Shown here piece after piece: positions 1-12,601 of a DNA stretch of 64,000 nucleotides. The DNA comes from Otis tarda (lineage: Eukaryota; Chordata; Aves; Otidiformes; Otididae). The DNA lies in contig CM048552.1 in the NCBI GenBank assembly GCA_026413225.1, positions 143,915,053 through 143,979,052 of the forward strand, written 5' to 3'. Each line of letters begins with the position of its first letter. The first letter of the stretch is position 1. The position numbers and the translations under genes are program-made. The notes beneath the pieces were generated by a model. It had not been told where the DNA came from. It worked only from the letters and a program-made list of their open reading frames with translations, and did no database searches.

Positions 1-761
1 GATAATAGCTTAGGAAATAATTTGTTTTCATCATAGAATTTGTCTTGGGAGACATTCACAGCAAAAATATTTACAGTAGGATAACCCATTTATCCCTGCT
101 TGAGAGAACTCACCTATAAAGACTGTGAAACAGTGCTTCCCATGAGAACTGTCATTCATCCATGTAGGAGGACAAATGTGATGTTCTTTGCTAACCTCTA
201 TGTCCTATTTACACAACTTATTGAAAATAACTGTTTTTAAAAAAAATTGGTCTCTGTAAAGCCATATAAATGTCTGTACCTGATTATGTGTTAGACAGCT
301 GTAGTCCTGTTCATTCCTGTTAATTTAGTATCGTATTTCCCTATTTCTTGCTATTAACACTACTCTGTGCCAAACACTCTTGCTGTTTTAAGGCTTAGTC
401 TGGTCAGAATAAAACCAACCGTACTATTATTGGTGTGAATTTTGGTGATGGAGGTTTCAGTTGAGCAATGTGGTATCCAAACACTTGGATACTATTCACC
501 TGTGGACTTTCTGATCAACTGTGCAGCTCCAGAAGATAGAATTTTGGGATACTCAGAGTATCTAAAGAAGATTCAATGATTTGTTGAGTAAAGGTTTAAT
601 GATTATGATACACAAGTTGTTCAATCTCATTTCCTGTCACTCTTCTGATCAGTAAGGAAGAGTAATTTGTCATGGGTTAAATGGTGATATTTGAAATTAT
701 AACAGAGTTCTGTTCAAATAAGTACAAATGCAACACTTGAGTAAAGCTGTCTCAACAAACA
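1..761. other. AT-rich single-copy flank, no gene seen
   Basis: No reading frame of note, no recognisable repeat and no RNA gene seen. The sequence is AT-rich with short A and T runs and ends where the first CR1 fragment begins. Confidence 0.5.
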
Positions 762-872
762 CCTAGATCAGGTTGCTCAGAGCCCAGTCCAACCTGGCCT
801 TAAATGTTTCCAGGGTATGGGGCATCCACCGCCTCTCTGGGCAACCTGTTCTAGTGCTTCACCACCCTTGTT
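762..872 (-). mobile_element. CR1 LINE 3'-region fragment (short)
   Basis: This is the reverse complement of the near-terminal part of a CR1 retrotransposon. It carries the antisense of the stretch encoding the last ORF2 residues (LETFKARLD-type tail), read here as AGATCAGGTTGCTCAGAGCC followed by the GTTTCCAGG and GGGCAACCTGTTC blocks. The same segment occurs at 33.6-33.7, 41.2-41.4 and 55.1-55.2 kb. The terminal part of CR1 that should precede it on this strand (ATAGAATGGTTT through the GGGACATCTCC block) is missing, so the element has lost its 3' end, which is not the usual 5' truncation. It runs directly into a second CR1-like fragment. It is certain as CR1 but uncertain in its exact edges. 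Confidence 0.85.
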
Positions 873-1640
873 GTAGGCTGGAAGGGACCTCAGGAGGTCT
901 CTTGTCCTGCCTTGGACTCAAAGCAGGGTCAGCTGTGGGCTGCATAGAAGCAGTACAGCTTTTTTTTTCAGACAACCTGCTCCACTGTGTGGCTGTCTCC
1001 ATGGGGAAAATACTTCTCTTCTTTTGTTTCAATTTGTGCCAGTGTTCTCTGACTGTCCTGCCACATGCTGCAGTGAGGTGCATGGGTCCAGCTTCTCAAT
1101 CACCTCTCATAGGTGCTGGGGGCACTGCTAGTGCCCCTGAAGCTACCTCTTCTCCAGGCTGATCCAGCCCAGCTCCTCAACCTCTCCACATGGTGCAAAT
1201 GTTCCAGCTCCCACTGCCTTGATGACCCTCTGTGAAGTCCCTCTGGTTTATCCATGTCTTTCCTGTGTTGGAGGACCCAAAACTGAACACAGCATCTAGA
1301 TGTGGTCTAATGTGTGCTGTGTGGAAGGGAACAATCCCTTCCCAAGATCTAACACCCATTCCCCTTTTCACACAGCCAAGGAGGCTATTGGCTGCCTTTG
1401 CTGCTGGGGCTACCACGGGCTCACGTGCAGATCACCACTTCAGGGCCTTTCTCACAGAGCTGCTCCCTGATCACTCTGTCTGTAGATAGTGGTGTTGCAG
1501 GAGCTCTTCTCTCCTCCTGGACATGACTTGGCATTCATCCTTGTTGAATTTGCAAGGTTTTTGTCTTCCTGTTCCTCCAGTTTGTCCAGGTCCTGTAGGG
1601 TGGTGGCCCTACTTAACCCCTTTTCAACCAATGTAAAACT
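873..1640 (-). mobile_element. Older CR1 LINE fragment abutting the previous one
   Basis: A second minus-strand CR1 piece begins with a GGCTGGAAGGGACCTCAGGAGG block, which is the antisense CR1 3' end. It continues through blocks typical of antisense CR1 ORF2: CTCTTCTCCAGGCTGA, GAGGACCCAAAACTGAACAC, and the GACTTGGCATTCATCCTTGTTGAA and TTTGTCCAGGTCCTG blocks. It is more diverged than the CR1 copies at 33, 41 and 55 kb and belongs to a different subfamily. Its coding frame is broken, and the modest reading frames over it on both strands (129 codons at 773-1162 and 79-85 codons elsewhere) have no coding meaning. The inner edge near 1640 is approximate because similarity fades. Confidence 0.75.
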
Positions 1641-2913
1641 GTAGTCTAGCATATCCAGTGCAACTTTGCACAACTGTGGTATACAATGATACCCAATATT
1701 CGTATTCAAAATGGTACCAATATAAGAAAGAAACTGTTTGCAAATATCTGGTTGAGTTGAAATAGGAATTTTGATTCAGCCTCACATAACTCTTCTCGTT
1801 TGATCTTCTGTGTTGATCTCATTTAAATTATTTGAATAATTTAAAAAAAACAACCCTGAAAATGTCCCAAATAGTTTTAAAATAATAGATCTGACAACAA
1901 AACCTCCTATAGCTAATTAATTATTGCACAGCATCATTTAATTAAGTGAGATTTTCAAGCAAGGAAACAAATAATAGTAAAATGTGATATACGCAACAAA
2001 TGTATACAGGTTAAGGTATGAATTAACAAAAATGTGCAATATTGAATTTGTATAATACTTCTCATTCAAGGTATTACTAATTGAATAACTTATCATAAAA
2101 TCCTTAGTTTCAAGACTTTCAGGCTGAAGGTTCCCAGAATGGTTTAAAAGTTATTATAAATGGTATACTCTATGCATATATGTGAACACAAAGCACATGA
2201 AGAAATTGAATTAAACTTTTATTGACATACATTTTGAGTATGGGTCAGTAGTGGCGAAGCATGAATAGTAGTACCTCAGAATCATTGTACCTCATATCAC
2301 GAAGATACTTGACTGTGGGAAGACTATCAGATACAAAAATGCAATTTTTAGAGAAAATAAAGTAAAGCAAGCTAAATAATAAAACCAAATTGTATCAAGA
2401 TTAGAGCCAGATCAACTTTTTTCATGCTCTAAAATATTCTTGTTTTAAATTCTGAAGCATTGTACGCTATTTAGGAGGATATGTAATCTCTGAATTGCTT
2501 TATAGGACTTCAGGATATCTTTCCCTTCCACTAGCATAAAGCTACTGTTTCTAGCCTCTTATGACTACTGCTTATTAGCAATGAAATCCAGACTATCTCC
2601 TGACAGAAACGATTATGAAAAAAAACCAAAAAGGAAAGTTGAAGCCACCTCTTGCATTTCAAAGTCTGCTATTTTGCATATGTACTGAATCTCCAAACCT
2701 GTGTATTGAACCTTGCTTGTGTGGGTTTCAAGAAGGTGTAAATTGTGAGAAGTCTGCACCAAATGGGACAGTGACATTCTGTGGAGTATGTTGATTTTTT
2801 TTCTTTTTCAAATCAGAACTTCTTTGGAAATCAGAATCTTTCAGATGTTCAGAAATTCATAATTGTGAAAGATTAAATTCGGGAAGATTACAGAACAGAG
2901 TCTAGAGAATATT

Positions 2914-2957
2914 GGTCTGTCATTAATGTAATTATGGTCTGTAATTAATGTAATTCT
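2914..2957. repeat. 22-bp tandem duplication, two copies
   Basis: Two adjacent 22-bp units, 2914-2935 and 2936-2957, both begin GGTCTGT and share ATTAATGTAATT. They differ at only a few positions. This is a local slippage or duplication event rich in ATTA homeodomain-type cores. Confidence 0.8.
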
Positions 2958-5900
2958 AAAAGCTCTTCCCTAAATGTTGAGTAGATGTAAACTCCTTACA
3001 TTTCTGGTGTAATTTTAGGTATACATTTTTTTCTTCTTGTGCAATATTATATGTAAACACAATATTAATAAACGTATCCATCCAGTTCTTGCAGATATTT
3101 TTAGTTTACAGACATTACGTATCACTAAAATAAGTACGAAAAATAAATACCCGTATAAAAATAGAGCATAGAGAGAAAGATTGTTTTAGATCACACTAAA
3201 GCCAGCTAATAATTTAATTTTTATTATTAAATGAAATGCAGGATACTGGTATTGGTTTATTCTGAAAAACATAGTAGTTGCATCTAGTGAGGATGGAAGA
3301 ATTAGATTTGCCACTAGAGAATTTATGATCACTCTAGTGCTCTTACTAGATGTACAGGTTATAGGAGTGATCATGTTTATAGAGTATTCTGTTAGAAATT
3401 GCATGCAGTGGATGCTGTAAGTCACAAACAGTACAAAGTAATTTCACTTTAAAACCAATCAATTAACAGCGAGGAAAGTGGTAAAATGTAACATATCTGT
3501 ATTTTTGTAACATAGACCATAACCCATTTGTGGTCACTGTTTCTAAATACAGACTGCCAACTGAATCAATACCTAACAACCTCCCAACAGCACTTAGAAT
3601 TAAAATAATTTTAACAGCAATATTTTCTAGATATTTTGGACAGTGTCAGAAATCGCATATCCTGATTTGTGTTTGTACAGTTCTACTCCTATATGAACTA
3701 TTTTGTACCAAGATTTTGAAGATAACTTGGATTGTGTCTTCCCTCATGGAAGAAAATACCTAAAATTATCTCCTAAGGCATCTGTACTAGTAGTGTCATT
3801 TGGCTGACGCAACCTGTTGGGATAGGAGTAATTTTTTTCAAGCATTTATATTAATCTGCAGACTTCTACAGTGTTAATCTACATTAAAAATTTTGCCTAA
3901 GTACACCTGGAAAGCATTACATTCCAAGCTTTGTATTTAAAATACATGGAATGGCTTTTTCTCTGTAAACATACTTATAGCTATTGAGTAGAGAGAGAGT
4001 GTGGCACTCCTACACAGGTAAAGTCTGGCAAGATGAACCTCTGTCTTGTCTACTCTGACCAACATTTTCTAATATTTCTTCATGTTCAGTAGAGGTGGCA
4101 AAAGGAAGTTAGAGAGCAGGAAGGGAAATATTAAATTAAAGAAGCTGGGAAAAGTTTATTTAAAATAGAATTCTTATAGTCTTTGTTATAGTATATAGAG
4201 AACCTACCACCAGGATTCATGCAAATAGAAAAAGGTGTGTTCCTATCATGAACTTTGGTTTGGGTCTGCTTATAGGAAAAAAAAAATATTAAATTGGATT
4301 CATAGAAAACTTCATACTTATCTGGTTCATATTTTGAAATGACAGGGTAGCTGCATAACTAGGAAAAGGAACAAAATTGTAATTTTTTGAGTTCTGGAGA
4401 AAAACCTGGGTATATTTGAAGTGACTTAAAGGTGCATGGTGCAAATGATCCTTCACTCCTGGGTCCTTGTTCTGGAGTCTTCCAGTTTGAGAAAATGTTG
4501 AAATGTGCTGCATTTCCAGTCTAGCATTCCCATTTACGTTTCCTTCTTATAGAAACCAGGGGAGAAGTAGAGGCAGAAGAGGTGAAGAGAAGGAAGGAAG
4601 AATGAGAGAGGTCATTCTGCACCCAGGTCTTGTTTCAGGTTGGAGCTGGAACATGGCTAGAACCCAGGCCATTTAGAGACTCATACTGCTCATGTTCTGG
4701 AGCAAGGCTTCTTGTGCCGCTATTAACATCTAGCTTCTTTGTCTTCACCTGTAAGTGTCTTGGCCATCTTCTCTACCGCCATTGTATTGGACTGTTAAAT
4801 TTAATGAGTTTTGACACACAGGTGAATGTTGAAACATATGAACTAAATCAAGATGTGCATCAGAATGGAATGATTCCTGTAGCTAACCCACAGTTAGCTC
4901 CCTCTATGGGTTTGTATTTTAACTTATACATGAGGAATCATGTTATTGTCTTTTAATTAGAGCAGTCCTGAATAAAAAATGTTGTCTTCTAAAATGAGGA
5001 TTTAAACAGTATCTGTGAAGAAGTTCATTCTTGCTTTGACTTGACATTTGTGAAAGATTTAAAACCTTGCCTTTCTTTAGAGTCTAGTTTAATGCTGTTG
5101 TTTCCATAGCAGACTTTTTGCACATAACGAGGCTCTACAAATTTTCTGAATTAATTCCTCTTTCAAGTTAAAGAGCTATGATGGCTGTTATGTAAGTGAA
5201 TATTGCACTAAGAAAGATATTATTTATTTATAGACTGTTTTGTTTAGACTACTCAAATGTTTTTGCATTTATTTTTCAAATAATCTGTAAAGGAAGCAGA
5301 AGAGAAGAAAAAGTCTTTCTATATTTAAGTGGGTGAGATAGATAAGCTTTGGGAAGTCGTTTCTGGAGCTTCCATGCCATACTTTTTAAAAAAATGATCA
5401 GAATCATATTTTTATGAAAAGATTCTTGAAGAATCTCCAAAGCCCAGGATTTTAGTATCAGATTATGATTTATGCTGAAAAGTGAATTTGAGAATCAGAA
5501 TGTCTTCTCCAAAGGGCAGTGTAGTGCTTCTTCAGTGTTTCTTTAAATCGTGGTTCCATAAAAAATGTAAAAAATAAATTACTAGAAAAATCTGCAGGGA
5601 ATAATTTTTCACTGGTAGGTGATGGAGTTTAAATAAAAACTTCTTTCTTTGCTGACATGTCTGGCCATGAGGATTCATATATTACCACTACTAATATGCA
5701 ATGAAATCAGCTGAGTATATTCACCTTTATAGCAAGCTTTTTAAAAGGCAAGTAAATTACCTCATTTTTCATTTCACCGAGTTTGATTTCCACCAGATCC
5801 TCTAAAACTAGTTTCAGTGGTACTGTATCTGAATGTACAGAATTTCATGGTTAGAAATAAGATGTAATTAGAATAGATGTATGCAGTTTTAGGGGCATCT

Positions 5901-7970
5901 GGAGTGAAAATAGGAATTCTCTTTAGTTGATTAAACTTCTACAGAATCTAGGCAGGAGTTAATTTGGAGCCTTTCTGCTTTTACATTGAGGTAAATACGC
6001 TTTTGTTAAATGCTAAAAGGCACAAAATGAAGGTCATATGTACCATTATGCTGTTAGACTTGTCATGATTGTCACTTAAAAATAAAAAAAAAAACAACTG
6101 GAGCCTATTAAATCAGAGAGATTTTCTGTACTTAAAAGAGGTCAGTTCATTATTCTCCTGGATAATCCATCAATGTCAGTAGCACTAATGAGAATATGGG
6201 CCACGTGTCAAGAGTCAGTGTGTCCGTGTCTCTGCTGCTGTTGTGGTCTAGCGCTTGTGTTTCATTGTAGATCCCGAAATGAAAGGTTTGGTAATTCCTT
6301 GCAAGCCATGAGTGAGTCCATGTGAGGAGAGTGGAGAGAGTAGCTACAGTCCCTTTTGAGTGACTCCACTCACTGATGATCATGCCCACCTCATATTGCC
6401 AGCTTGCTTTACTAGCTAAGATTAGAGGAATATTTCTGGCAAGAAGAGAAGTAGGACAGAAATAGATTTTTCTGCTTTCCTCCACCATGTCTTGGAGCTA
6501 ACAACTGGGTTGAATTTCTTCTTGTTACCATCTCAGTTCACGTAGCGCATGGAAAAGGAAAGGGTCTACTTTTAACAGATGTGGCACCCGGTTGACCTGC
6601 GTGGTGTGTAGTGGTAAAAGATCTATATGTTATACAAGGGGAAAAAAATATAATGATGCAAAATCTTAATCTTAGTTGATTTGGTTTAGAAAATATTTAC
6701 AAAAATGATAGGTTTGCCGCAGGTGTGGGAAGCCTTTGGTTTATTTTAAACTAGAGTGGTAGAATATTGTGAAACCCATCATGAGAAATAGAACAGAAAG
6801 CTTAAAAAAGAGCACATCAATGCTGTTACAAGTATAGGTTTCTGAAATGTACAGATTATTTCTGAAATAACATCAGATATTGTGCTCTCTCTCCCTTGCT
6901 CTGTGACCATCAGGGTTCAACCAGTCCAGAGTAGCTTTATTTTTCAGATCCTGCCTTTGGGCAGCTGTGTGTTGTGGTCATTCAGGCCCATGCAAATACC
7001 TGACCCATAAAGAAGAAAAAATGACTTAACATTAATCCTGCTAGATATTCTAAGTTCTCTATTTATAGACTTGTGTATGGAATAGGACTTGCTGGAAGCT
7101 TTTTTTTGTCTTTTTACATTGGTTTCACACCCATGTGTATTTAATGAATTTTATATGTTTAAGATTTTTTAAATCGCTTTTCCAATGTCTCTGTCAGAAA
7201 GGCAGTGGCTACCGCATATGCTTCTCTTGATCTTACCATTTTTGTTTTATTCCTGTGGTGTCTTCCAGGGAGGTTCTAAATTGCTGCCTTTTGCCTAAAT
7301 TCTAGCCTTTTGAAAAGCAAATGCAGAAGCTGTGCTGAAACACTGTTATTTAGTTTGTTAAATAACTGTGAATATTTGTCTCACCCAGGTGCTGACTAGT
7401 CTGTTTGAAATAATTAATTTGATTGCTGCTCAGATGCTGTCCCCATTATTCACAGGAACCTTGTTTACTGACATATTTCATTGTGACTGAGACTTCACGT
7501 GTCTTCAAAGGGATTCACTTTGGAGTAGAGTCAATTACATTTTTACTGCTCCCAGTGTAATGACGAGCTTTTAAAGTCTGAAAAGTGTGTGCTCTTCTCA
7601 GCAAGAGCAAGAGGTCTACCTGTAGTGATAGTGATAAATGAAATGTTAAAAGAAAGAAGGTGAGCAGTATAGCTATGAATAATCAAACAAAGGAGAGGGA
7701 GAAAAAAATTGAGGCCACTCTAAAACAGCAAAAGACAAACCTCAGAGATATATATAAATAAAAATATATAAATTCTGTTCTATTTCTTAAATATAAGGTA
7801 TTGTTGAAGGCTGTTTATAGTAAAGGGCATTTGCAGTGACTGAAAGAACAAACAAATATTGATTTATTGTTTATGGAGTCCTCTGCATTTGCTGCTTCAG
7901 TGAGAACCCATTGCAATCAGTGGTCTCTCTTACTTAAATTCAGAAGACTTTGGATTGTTGTTGATAGTGA

Positions 7971-8012
7971 TATTGCCATTGATTATTGCACTATTGCCAT
8001 TGACTATTGCAA
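7971..8012. repeat. 21-bp tandem duplication, two copies
   Basis: Units 7971-7991 and 7992-8012 both read TATTGCCATTGA followed by a one-base variant and TATTGCA. Two mismatches separate the copies. The duplication ends directly against a CTCF-like core (8013-8024). Confidence 0.8.
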
Positions 8013-8024
8013 CCAGTAGGTGGT
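8013..8024 (+). promoter_or_regulatory. CTCF-core-like site (weak)
   Basis: CCAGTAGGTGGT matches the vertebrate CTCF core CCASYAGRKGGC at 11 of 12 positions; the last C is T. A single core match in 64 kb is expected now and then by chance, so occupancy is unknown. Confidence 0.2.
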
Positions 8025-8229
8025 CATTAGTATATTAATATAATGTAATATTTTCTATATTACAGTTAAATAAACCATATAGAGAACAATGGCAGCTTAG
8101 ATTATGTCTCATTTTTAGACCTATCATCTATTTGTATTATTTGACCTGGTGGCTAATACTATGGAAAACATGACAGTATTCCTGTATAGTACATAGCCTG
8201 TCACATTTTATGTCTTAAATGTAATATTT

Positions 8230-8245
8230 AAAAAAAAAAAAAAAA
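8230..8245. repeat. A16 homopolymer
   Basis: Sixteen consecutive A bases. The flanks show no polyadenylation-signal arrangement or element ending here. Confidence 0.9.
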
Positions 8246-10139
8246 TTGCTCTTGTCTGTCACAGACATGGCAAAATAGGGTCTTTGTGATCTCTGGGCTT
8301 TAATTTTGTAGTTAAAGCCTGCCACGTACAAATTGTGCCTGCTTGACAAGAAACATTTTCTTTTTGAAGGTTTTACAGGAATATCTTTTTGACAGATTGA
8401 TTGTGTAAGTCTTCGTGTTGCTCTAATAACTCCTTTTTAGTGGGAGAACTTTAACTGATGTCAAACTCAAAAGTTCAGTGACAGACAACGTACCTTCTCT
8501 TAGTTTAGAGGTTAAAAATAATTGATACTTTTCTATGCACAGAATAAACTGCCATAAAAAACCATTAATTTCTATGACTATTCAGATAGGAAGAGATAGA
8601 ACCAAATTAAAAATGAGTGGTCAGCTTTTCTGCAAGTCTTGAGACAGTGAATATGACTCTATTAATAAATAAAACCAACAACTGTTACTGAAATAATGAA
8701 GAAAGGCATGATAAGCCAGCCCTTGTCATTATTACTGTTGCAGATGGAGTAGAATTACAGGTTTGGAAATGTTTAAGTTTTCTTATTATGTAGAAATTTC
8801 AAAAATACTTTTCAGAAAAACAGCCAATTTCTAAACTATTGTACTTTTGAAAAAAAATAGTAAATTTCTTTTTTTAATGCAAATGACTATTTAAAAAAAA
8901 TCTGCCATTTGCTAAGACACACTGCTGTCTCATGTACAACATGCTTTTCTGACATTAAGAACACTTGAGTGGAGGTGCGTCCACAGGGAGTGGAAATGGG
9001 TCCTGGGCCGTGAGTCGAGGGGGAGCTCCAGCAAGGCTGGGCGGGGACAGTGTGGCCTGTGGGTGCTCTTGGGGCCATGGCAGCTTTGCAGTGTAGTTGA
9101 AAATCAGTTGATTTACCAACATAAGCAGTGTCTGCAGGCTGTTTTATATGGTGTGTATTGAGTAGTAAGAGATTGCACAAAAAACTGCATACCTAAACTC
9201 ATGGGCATGAATTATATGATACTATTTTAAAAGAAATTTTGCCTGGTTAGTGACTTTTCAGGCCACCCTTTGGGTGAACCTTCACATCACAGGAGTGAGA
9301 TATTCCCTATGGTTGTGTTACTCCAGAATTTTCTGTATTTTCCTTGAAAACAAGAAGAGAGCTGTTAGACATAGGATACTCTATTTGAAATGTGACTCAT
9401 CATACCTGAGTTCATCCATTTAATTCAGTCTATTCAGACAGGCTTCTACAGTCAGTGGAGAGGAAAAGGGAAGACTTATCCTGACATCTTAAAGGGATAT
9501 GCTGAGATGGGAAGAATTACGTTCTGGAAGTCCCTTTCTTCCAGGTGACTAAAAATAACCTTATACTGTTGTGTCTTAAAGCAAATTGTACCTTAGGTAA
9601 ACCATATATAGAGTTAACTTTTAGCAGCTGTTAGATAAAGTCTGCACTATAGCACATATACAAAAGAAATACTGATACATGACACATTACTTTTACTACT
9701 TCCTGATTCATGAAAGCTAAAGGGTAAAACTGTTAATTTATCTTGACAATTTTTAGTGGCATTTATGCATGAAAATGGGTATGTCTATGAAAGGCATAGT
9801 AACTGAGAGTAATTCCACATTAATACAGTATATTTAATTAAAAGTTAATATTTCAAATTCTTAATTAACACTTTAATTGAAAAATAAGTAGATAAAACCC
9901 ACATAAATTTTGAAATAACTTCAAACCATTCCAATGCAATCTTCAAATATTATTGATCAAGCACCAAGTTTTCTGTTTTATTTTTATTTCAGGAAAGTGT
10001 AGTACAAAAAAAGTGAATTAATGCCTATTTTAATACAATTTTTATTCTGACTATTCTTCATGTAACAAAAGTATCGTGATTGTCAATGCAATAGTTCACC
10101 TGAAGATAGGATTCAGCTTAAATTGAAGTACCTCATGTG

Positions 10140-10570
10140 ATAAAAGCTAATTGTCTAAGCTCCCATTGGAGCTCCCAGTGGGAATGTAAGGCTTTATTCA
10201 CTTAGCTAAATACACATATTTATCTACCCAGGCATCCACAACATCTCCATGGGTCTGATAGATATGGCATAATATACATGGACCCATGCCATTCTCAACT
10301 GGCAGCTGGAAGCCAAGTGGGACAGTCTTTACATCTCCAATGGCAGTGCATGCCTTTGTTTAGGCAACAGATTTGGGCATCTCACAATAGAGTCAATAGA
10401 ATCTATCGTGTGATTTGTCTCATCCTGCAGTAGGCACATCTATTCTACACACTGCTTACTGTGTTGCCTAGATTCTACGCTATCTTCTGTGGGAACTTAG
10501 ACAAAAAAAAAACCCTTTCACATATAGTTCCCATCTGCATTTACCTGAATCTGGAGCTGAATCCCAGCAT
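10140..10570. repeat. Old interspersed repeat, copy 1 (family not named)
   Basis: This stretch shares an exact 21-nt word with 13843-13863, starting TGAATCTGGAGCTGAATCCC, at 10546-10566. It also contains phrases typical of degraded amniote repeats: CTCCCATTGGAGC, GGCATCCACA and TTTAGGCAACAG. At 10161-10183 a 9-bp hairpin (one G-T pair, 5-nt loop AGCTC) is present. I cannot name the family; an ancient DNA transposon or SINE relic is possible. The outer limits are guesses from texture, and only the shared word is directly seen. Confidence 0.35.
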
Positions 10571-11029
10571 AAGTTTCCCAGCAAGCATACACTGACATTG
10601 TGCAAAAATTCTTCAAATGAAAATGCAAAAGAGAAAAATAAGCAATAACCAAGACAGAAAACTATTAATGTAGAAGCTGTCTACACTGAAAAAATATATA
10701 ATCTGGAGCTCAGTTCACGATACTGCAACACATTCATCTGTGTTCATTTTACTCCCTACTACCTACTCTTTCTTCTTGTCCCTTACTGTCCCTTGGTTCA
10801 TATAGCTTCTCTTGTTATTCCTGTCCAGTAGCAGGTAGTGTTATCCTCTCCAATAGAGATGTGTGAGGATAATAAGAAAGGTAGAGATAAAGACCTAGTG
10901 CTTCCCAAGCTCCTGAGTGGCTATTAGGTCAACGGTCAGGACTTTTCAGCAGGATCTGACTGAGCCGAGTACAAATCTGTATTTCATCTATCTCAATAAA
11001 TGAAAAGGAACTTAAATGGTAACCTCGTT

Positions 11030-11245
11030 CTTTAGCCGGCCACCTGCTGTTTCGAGGCTGATGATGGTCCTGTTACGACTTTTGTATTTAAGACGCTGGG
11101 TCGCTGTTTGCTGGTGAGCGGAGGACACAGGGGAAGGCGCTGTCCTTGGTGCTGCAGGGTGAGGCGGGACAGGACTGGGCGGCTCTCCTCTCCTTGTATT
11201 ACTTTCCCTCCCGCTTCCCCCCGAACACCGAAATGACCATAATAG
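11030..11245. promoter_or_regulatory. Isolated CpG-rich patch, candidate CpG island
   Basis: Around a dozen CpG dinucleotides fall within about 215 bp, whereas neighbouring kilobases contain very few. The patch is GC-rich. It has no CR1 or LTR similarity that I recognise. A 79-codon frame on the minus strand (11032-11271) covers it but looks like a by-product of GC content. In birds such patches often mark promoters, including those of non-coding RNAs, or enhancers; a fragment of a GC-rich repeat or a retrocopied first exon is equally possible. No TATA box or clear initiator was identified. Confidence 0.35.
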
Positions 11246-11971
11246 GGCAGATCATAGGGGAGTGCAGCCACATGCTGACCAAGGTCTGATTCCTTGAGAA
11301 TATGGGAACGTGAAAGAGATTCCTCTACTGTACCTCATTGGTGCAGTCTTCATGAAGATTGTGCATAGATGCTCAGGTGGCCAGTCACAGTTGTATTTCA
11401 CTTTACATAGAAAAATGTATGTGCAGTAAGCTGACATCATTTGTCTAATGTTTTTAAGAGGTAAAAATGGAAAGACACTGACTTGTTTTTGCATTCCCAA
11501 ATGTAAGGTATATTTAATTAACAACCTGCAGTTATTTACCAGCCAGCCATTAAATCTGTTGGAAATAACTCTTTTTCTATGTTTGCTTCACTTTAAAATT
11601 CTCATCTCAGGGAAAATTTTGAATATATTTTCATACTTCTGTTGTCATGTAACACACTCTTATTTAAGTTCTGCATTTATCAGATTTAGGCCACAATACG
11701 TTAAAATAAAAAGCTCCTGATGCATACCTACTGCAAATTTTAAACTGACTGAGAGTAACTTCTTTAAAAATCATGCATTGTTGGCAGATGTAAGCTGTAT
11801 CATCTTCAAATCTCATCATGCATACAACAGGAACTTTAAAGTTTTATTGACTAGTGGGAATTTTTGCTGCACAAGAAATGCAAGATTAACTGTTTATGTT
11901 TATAGCTCATGGAGACACCTGTGGTCCTAGAAAAATTCTTCTCCATGAGATTCATAATAATCTCACACGTT

Positions 11972-12001
11972 TTACCCTGACTTTCTGGAAAGTCAGGGTA
12001 A
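11972..12001. repeat. Perfect 13-bp inverted repeat, 4-nt loop
   Basis: TTACCCTGACTTT (11972-11984), loop CTGG, then the exact reverse complement (11989-12001). The stem has no mismatch and stops abruptly on both sides. It is too short for a conventional pre-miRNA. Perfect arms with a 4-nt spacer fit a replication template-switch event. Confidence 0.9.
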
Positions 12002-12582
12002 TGGTTCTGTGTCTGCCTTTCTACATTCCCTGTAAAATTTCTAAATAAGTGGTCTATTATTTTTACTTAGGTGAGGATCATCTAGTCATATAGATTGCAT
12101 GACATAATTTGTCATCATAACTCAAATTAATACTGATGCACAAAAATAAGAAAAGTTCCAGATCCCTTAGTTGCCCACTATTATGCCTAATTTTAAGCTT
12201 AGGAGTAGTCCATTAAATAAAAAAGGTAGTGGTGATTTAAGTACTTTTCTAGACTGGGGCCAAAAATATAGAGAAATACATGGGATTTTAAAAATGTTTT
12301 TCCCTACATGGTGTGCTAGTCACATCAGTGAAATATTTCATTTGGTAGATTTTGCATTAAAATCGTCTTGACAATTCCTTCAGTAACACTTTAGCCTTGT
12401 GACCTCCTCAAATATCCTCCTAAAATGCTCCACAAGGACAAGGAAATTGTTAGTCAATAAGGAGATTTTTTTTTCCTCATGTTGTACTTTCCGTCTATAT
12501 CATTGGTGCAGTTGCTAGTGCTGATAAACCTTGAATTTGCAATTTCGCATGTATAATTTATGATGTTTGCCTGTTCAGCCAG

Positions 12583-12601
12583 TTTTTTTTTTTTTTTTTT
12601 T
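12583..12601. repeat. T19 homopolymer
   Basis: Nineteen consecutive T bases. Read on the minus strand this is an A19 run, but no polyadenylation signal precedes it at the expected distance. Confidence 0.9.

Larger units (their letters stand above)
1641..10139. other. AT-rich single-copy stretch, no gene seen
   Basis: About 8.5 kb with no supported exon, RNA gene or recent transposon. It holds short tandem duplications (2914-2957 and 7971-8012), a 16-nt A run at 8230-8245 and a small GC-rich patch around 8970-9085 (stop-free for 97 codons on the minus strand, unrecognised). The longest frames here are 108 codons (4630-4956, plus) and 112 codons (6150-6488, minus); neither resembles a known protein. 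Confidence 0.5.

Noticed and set aside
4630-4956. 108-codon plus-strand frame
   Set aside because: No recognisable domain and no conserved exon signals.
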